Of a stretch of DNA of 64,000 bases, positions 60,607 to 64,000 are shown piece by piece. A model generated the notes under the pieces. That model saw nothing but the letters and a program-made list of their open reading frames with translations, ran no database searches and had not been told where the DNA came from. The stretch spans positions 62,001-126,000 of the forward strand of contig NZ_QPMM01000001.1 in NCBI RefSeq assembly GCF_003419895.1. The letters run 5' to 3'. The stretch comes from Chitinophaga silvatica. GTDB lineage: Bacteria > Bacteroidota > Bacteroidia > Chitinophagales > Chitinophagaceae. The number at the start of each line of letters is the position of its first letter. Position 1 is the stretch's first letter. A program made the translations under genes and the position numbers.

Positions 60607-60619
60607 CTTTTTATCAGAT

Positions 60620-60679
60620 GTCGACTAAAAAAGGCCGTAGGTGTTTGCACCACCCCGGCCTATGAATGGTCGACTTTTT
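60620..60679 (+). terminator. Hairpin terminator between the FecR and SusC genes
   Basis: Nested stems: outer GTCGAC (60620-60625) with GTCGAC (60669-60674), and inner GGCCG/CGGCC around a GGTGTTTGCACC stem-loop, followed by five T's. It would end or attenuate the sigma-FecR transcript before the SusC gene. Confidence 0.75.
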
Positions 60680-60716
60680 CTGACGCTTGAGATGTCAATT
60701 ATTTATCAACCACACA

Positions 60717-63700
60717 ATGCAATTTATGCAAAAATCTGCGATGTGGCGAGGGAAAGCTATGTCTGGCCGCTATGGGCTGGCACATAGAGTGAAATTCCGG
60801 AAGCCTTCAACCAAAACTTTGTTAGTCATGAAACTAACCGCTTCCTTTTTTCTGACCGCCGCTTTTATGAGTGCCCAGGCTATGGGTTACAGTCAGTCGA
60901 TCAATTTTTCCGGCAACAATGTATCTATGAAAAGTATCTTTTCTGTAATTAAAAAACAGACTGGCTATGTCGTTTTTTATAATCAGGATTTACTGTCTGA
61001 TACAAAACCAATTACTGTTTATGCCGAAAATCAACCTCTGAACGAATTTCTCAGTTCAGTGATGAAAGATCAACCTTTGAATTATCGTATTGATGGGAAT
61101 GACATTATTTTCTCACGAAAAGTAACCATCCTTTTACCTGAAGCTATTGCGAGTACAGTTACCGGTAAAATTCTGGATGAACAGGGAAATCCGCTCCCCG
61201 GTGCTACTATCCGTGTTAAAGGTGGTGCTGGTTCAACTTCCACTAATGGAAATGGTGAATTTATCCTCCGCAATGCTCCTGCTGATGCAACCATCATTAT
61301 CAGCTTTGTGGGATACAAACAACTGGAAGTAAAAACTGATGGCCGCCCGGTTTCTGTTCGCATGGAACCTATTGCCTCCTCTTTAGGTCAGGTAATGGTA
61401 ACCGGTTACCAAACTATTTCCAGAGAAAGAGCTACCGGTGCATTTACTACTGTAAGCAATGATGTACTGAGCCGTCGTCCTACCTCTAATCTTTCCAGCG
61501 CCTTACAAGGATTAATTGCCGGAATGCAAACCAAGGAGAATGAAGATGGCAGCATGGATATGCTGATTCGTGGTAATACCTCCTTATATGGCGATCGCAG
61601 ACCGCTGGTGGTGGTCGACGGTTTCCCAATTTCTTCCAGCAACTTTTCAGACATCAATCCAAACGATGTGGAATCTGTTACTGTACTGAAAGATGCTGCC
61701 GCCGCTTCTATCTGGGGCGCCAGATCTGCTAACGGGGTTATTGTAATCACTACCAAAAAGTCGAAAAGCGCAGGCAAATTACAGGTGGATGTCAATGCAT
61801 TTACCCGTATCTCCAAAATGGCGGACCTGGATCAGCTGCTTATTACAGCCAATTCTGCCGATATGGTTGCCTATGAAAAACTGGCTTATAAAAACAATTG
61901 GGTATTCTATCCTTATGCCGGAGGTTTCGACGATGTAACTAATTCGCTTACCCTTGCACAGGAATTGTTATATGCAAATCGCGATGGACTGATCAGCGAA
62001 AAAGCGATGAACTCAGGGTTGGATAGCCTTAGCAAAATAAATAACCGCAAACAGATAAGAGATCTGTTGATGCAGCGTGGTATGCTCAATCAGTATAACG
62101 TTAGCATACGCGGAGGTGGTGAAAGGTCTAAGACTTATGCTTCCGTAATGTATGAAAACAATAAGGGCAACTTCATCAAAAATGGGTATGAAAGATATAA
62201 TCTCAATCTCCAAAACGATTTTAAGCTAACTAAGTTTGCGGAGTTTACCCTGGGGGCTAATCTTCAATATAAAAAAACAGAAAGCAGCGGAGCTTCACTA
62301 AGTGAACTCTCCGATCTGTCGCCATATGAAACCCTGCTAAACCCTAATGGAACTTACAGCGTGAACCTGAATACTTACAACAGGGAACAGCTTAGTCTGA
62401 TACCTTATGACAAGTTTCCATATAGCGATTGGTCCTATAACCTGCTTAGAGAAGTTCGTGGCAGAAAGCTGATGAATGAAAGTATGAACGCCAGAATACA
62501 GGCTGGACTGAAGCTTCGTTTGCTCAAAGGATTAACTTTCGATTCCCGTTTTCAATATGAGCGAAACAAATCCGACTATGCAGATTATTACGATGAATCT
62601 ACCTTCTATGTACGTAGCCTGGTGAATTCAATGACCGAGTATAATACTACTACAGAAAAGGTTGGAAGATCGTTTATCCCTAAAGGTGGAATCCTGCGTC
62701 CAAGGACCATCAATAATAAACCGGTGAGCCGTAATGATCTGGAAAGCTTCCTGTTTCGTAATCAACTGAACTTCGATAAGACCATCAATCGCAAGCATGC
62801 AATCGCAGCAATCGCTGGTATGGAAATCTCGGAGTATACCACCAACATAGTTGGTAACCCATATGTTTATGGTTATTATTCAGATAAACTTCAGGCTACA
62901 GTGCCTCCTTATGGCTATGGCGGTTCTTTATCTCCATTAACAGATTTTACAGGATATCCTACTGTTATCTCTGGTGGTAATACCGTATTTCAATGGCAGA
63001 AAGATAAGTATGTGTCTTTCTATGGAAATGCTTCCTATACTTATAATTATAAATATTCTATTTCCGGAAGCGTTCGTAGTGATGCCTCCAACTTTATTAC
63101 CGATAATCCAAAATTGCGTTGGTCTCCACTCTGGTCGGTAGGTGCTAAATGGAATGCGAAGGAAGAATCATTTTTATCAGATATAAAGAAGATAGATAGA
63201 TTGGAACTTCGACTTACCTATGGTAAAAATGGTAATGTTGAAAGATCAACTTCTACTCAGGCATTACTATCTGTAGGTAACAGTATCAATGCCAGCACAG
63301 GAACCATCACAGCTACTGTTGCCAACAACGGTAATCCTAGCTTGCGCTGGGAAAAAACAACCACCACTAACCTGGGTATCGATTATGCCTTATTGGGAAA
63401 TAAGCTTTTTGGATCTGTAGATGTCTATAATAAAGTAGGTGAAGGAATTATCGGTGAAATCGCCCTCCCCGCAGCTACCGGAACTAAAAGCCAGCGATTT
63501 AACAATGCTGGAATTGTAAACAGAGGTATTGAGGTTTCCTTCGGTACCAGTGTAGAAATACCTAATACGCCTATACGTTATACAACTACTATTAACTATG
63601 CTTATAACCGGAACCGGATTACCAGCCTGTATAATCCATTAAGCTATACCTATCAGATACTGAGTGGGGCATTTGTGGAAGGCCGGCCAGTGAATTCTAT

Positions 63701-64000
63701 ATACTCATTTACCTATATGGGAATGAAAGATGGTGTTCCACAGGTAGCAGGTCCGAAAGGAGTACCTTATTCTTTCAATGATGTTTCCCTTTACAATACA
63801 TCACTGGGCTTGCCATATCTGAATTATGAAGGAACCAGCACACCACCTCATACGCTTGGTTGGGTAAATACAGTTCAGGTACAAAACTTTACCCTCACTG
63901 CTATTTTTGTTGGTAAAATGGGTGGTGTATACCGTAATCAGACCTTCGATTACGCGTCTACTATAGGATTTGGAAAAACTCTTGTAAACAGATGGGTAAA
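60717..64000 (+). CDS. STN-domain SusC/RagA TonB-linked receptor, 5' part (cut by window end)
   Basis: The frame is open from the ATG at 60717 to the window end (1094 codons). An ATG at 60726 or 60828 could also be used, but the positively charged leader before LLVMKLTASFFLTAAF is common in Chitinophaga SusC proteins of this type. After the signal peptide comes an STN domain (VSMKSIFSVIKKQTGYVVFY), then a carboxypeptidase-regulatory-like domain (VTGKILDEQGNPLPGATIRV), then a plug with DAAAASIWGARSANGVIVI and the barrel. STN couples ligand binding to the FecR anti-sigma factor, so it belongs with the preceding sigma-FecR pair. A SusD gene is expected downstream, outside the window. Confidence 0.93.
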   Translation, partial: MQFMQKSAMWRGKAMSGRYGLAHRVKFRKPSTKTLLVMKLTASFFLTAAFMSAQAMGYSQSINFSGNNVSMKSIFSVIKKQTGYVVFYNQDLLSDTKPITVYAENQPLNEFLSSVMKDQPLNYRIDGNDIIFSRKVTILLPEAIASTVTGKILDEQGNPLPGATIRVKGGAGSTSTNGNGEFILRNAPADATIIISFVGYKQLEVKTDGRPVSVRMEPIASSLGQVMVTGYQTISRERATGAFTTVSNDVLSRRPTSNLSSALQGLIAGMQTKENEDGSMDMLIRGNTSLYGDRRPLVVVDGFPISSSNFSDINPNDVESVTVLKDAAAASIWGARSANGVIVITTKKSKSAGKLQVDVNAFTRISKMADLDQLLITANSADMVAYEKLAYKNNWVFYPYAGGFDDVTNSLTLAQELLYANRDGLISEKAMNSGLDSLSKINNRKQIRDLLMQRGMLNQYNVSIRGGGERSKTYASVMYENNKGNFIKNGYERYNLNLQNDFKLTKFAEFTLGANLQYKKTESSGASLSELSDLSPYETLLNPNGTYSVNLNTYNREQLSLIPYDKFPYSDWSYNLLREVRGRKLMNESMNARIQAGLKLRLLKGLTFDSRFQYERNKSDYADYYDESTFYVRSLVNSMTEYNTTTEKVGRSFIPKGGILRPRTINNKPVSRNDLESFLFRNQLNFDKTINRKHAIAAIAGMEISEYTTNIVGNPYVYGYYSDKLQATVPPYGYGGSLSPLTDFTGYPTVISGGNTVFQWQKDKYVSFYGNASYTYNYKYSISGSVRSDASNFITDNPKLRWSPLWSVGAKWNAKEESFLSDIKKIDRLELRLTYGKNGNVERSTSTQALLSVGNSINASTGTITATVANNGNPSLRWEKTTTTNLGIDYALLGNKLFGSVDVYNKVGEGIIGEIALPAATGTKSQRFNNAGIVNRGIEVSFGTSVEIPNTPIRYTTTINYAYNRNRITSLYNPLSYTYQILSGAFVEGRPVNSIYSFTYMGMKDGVPQVAGPKGVPYSFNDVSLYNTSLGLPYLNYEGTSTPPHTLGWVNTVQVQNFTLTAIFVGKMGGVYRNQTFDYASTIGFGKTLVNRWV

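Overview
The window looks like a chromosomal segment of a Bacteroidota bacterium, most likely a Chitinophaga-type member of the Chitinophagaceae. The signs are SusC/SusD pairs, a FecR/ECF-sigma unit beside an STN-domain SusC, Oar-like and small outer-membrane receptors, the miaB / sigma-54 activator / lptE / TPR / secG gene order, promoters with a TAnnTTTG -7 box, and the general lack of Shine-Dalgarno sequences. I infer this from protein families and gene order; no 16S or other phylogenetic marker was aligned.

Layout. 1-4810: the end of a PASTA protein gene, a rhodanese, a RidA-family protein, a secreted protein of unknown role, and two tandem erythromycin-esterase-like secreted proteins, the second of which has lost key residues. 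4851-9876: a five-gene minus-strand cluster (esterase, ATP-grasp ligase, YbdK/GCS2 ligase, class I glutamine amidotransferase, apparently circularly permuted ATP-grasp). It looks like a pathway for making or modifying a small amide- or peptide-type molecule and is the best candidate here for an undescribed system. 9877-11192: an AT-rich stretch with one small membrane protein and a possible gene remnant. 11250-20936: Oar-like receptor, ribBA, and a large TamB-like protein with no ATG start.

21442-28144: a SusC-SusD-FAS1-lipoprotein locus with a long leader holding three spaced copies of a 12-bp motif. 28409-32641: a minus-strand operon of gamma-glutamyltransferase, a DinB-like protein, a lipoprotein, an alpha-oxoamine synthase and a SUKH protein. 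It lies opposite an M14 peptidase gene (32738-35269). 35475-46554: a thioredoxin-like protein, then BrkB, MltG, SecG, a TPR/repeat protein, LptE, a sigma-54 activator, MiaB, a conserved protein and a two-subunit Fe-S electron-transfer module. 46681-57855: a PyrR-like phosphoribosyltransferase, a DUF2279 protein, a phosphohexomutase, Pcm, two paralogous outer-membrane beta-barrel proteins, a DUF445 protein and a viroplasmin-RNase H. tRNA-His follows at 57964-58038. 58686-64000: ECF sigma, FecR anti-sigma and an STN-SusC receptor that runs off the window, forming a cell-surface signalling unit.

The intergenic DNA is unusual. Long (about 205 bp) near-perfect palindromes lie at 35270-35477 and 51050-51254, and a related tandem pair at 48133-48558. 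They share core sequence, differ by paired changes in the two arms, and at their edges contain or abut the TAG stop codons of flanking genes. A second, unrelated palindromic element built from a nested 20-bp palindrome lies at 58255-58463. No transposase, integrase, CRISPR array or phage gene was found.
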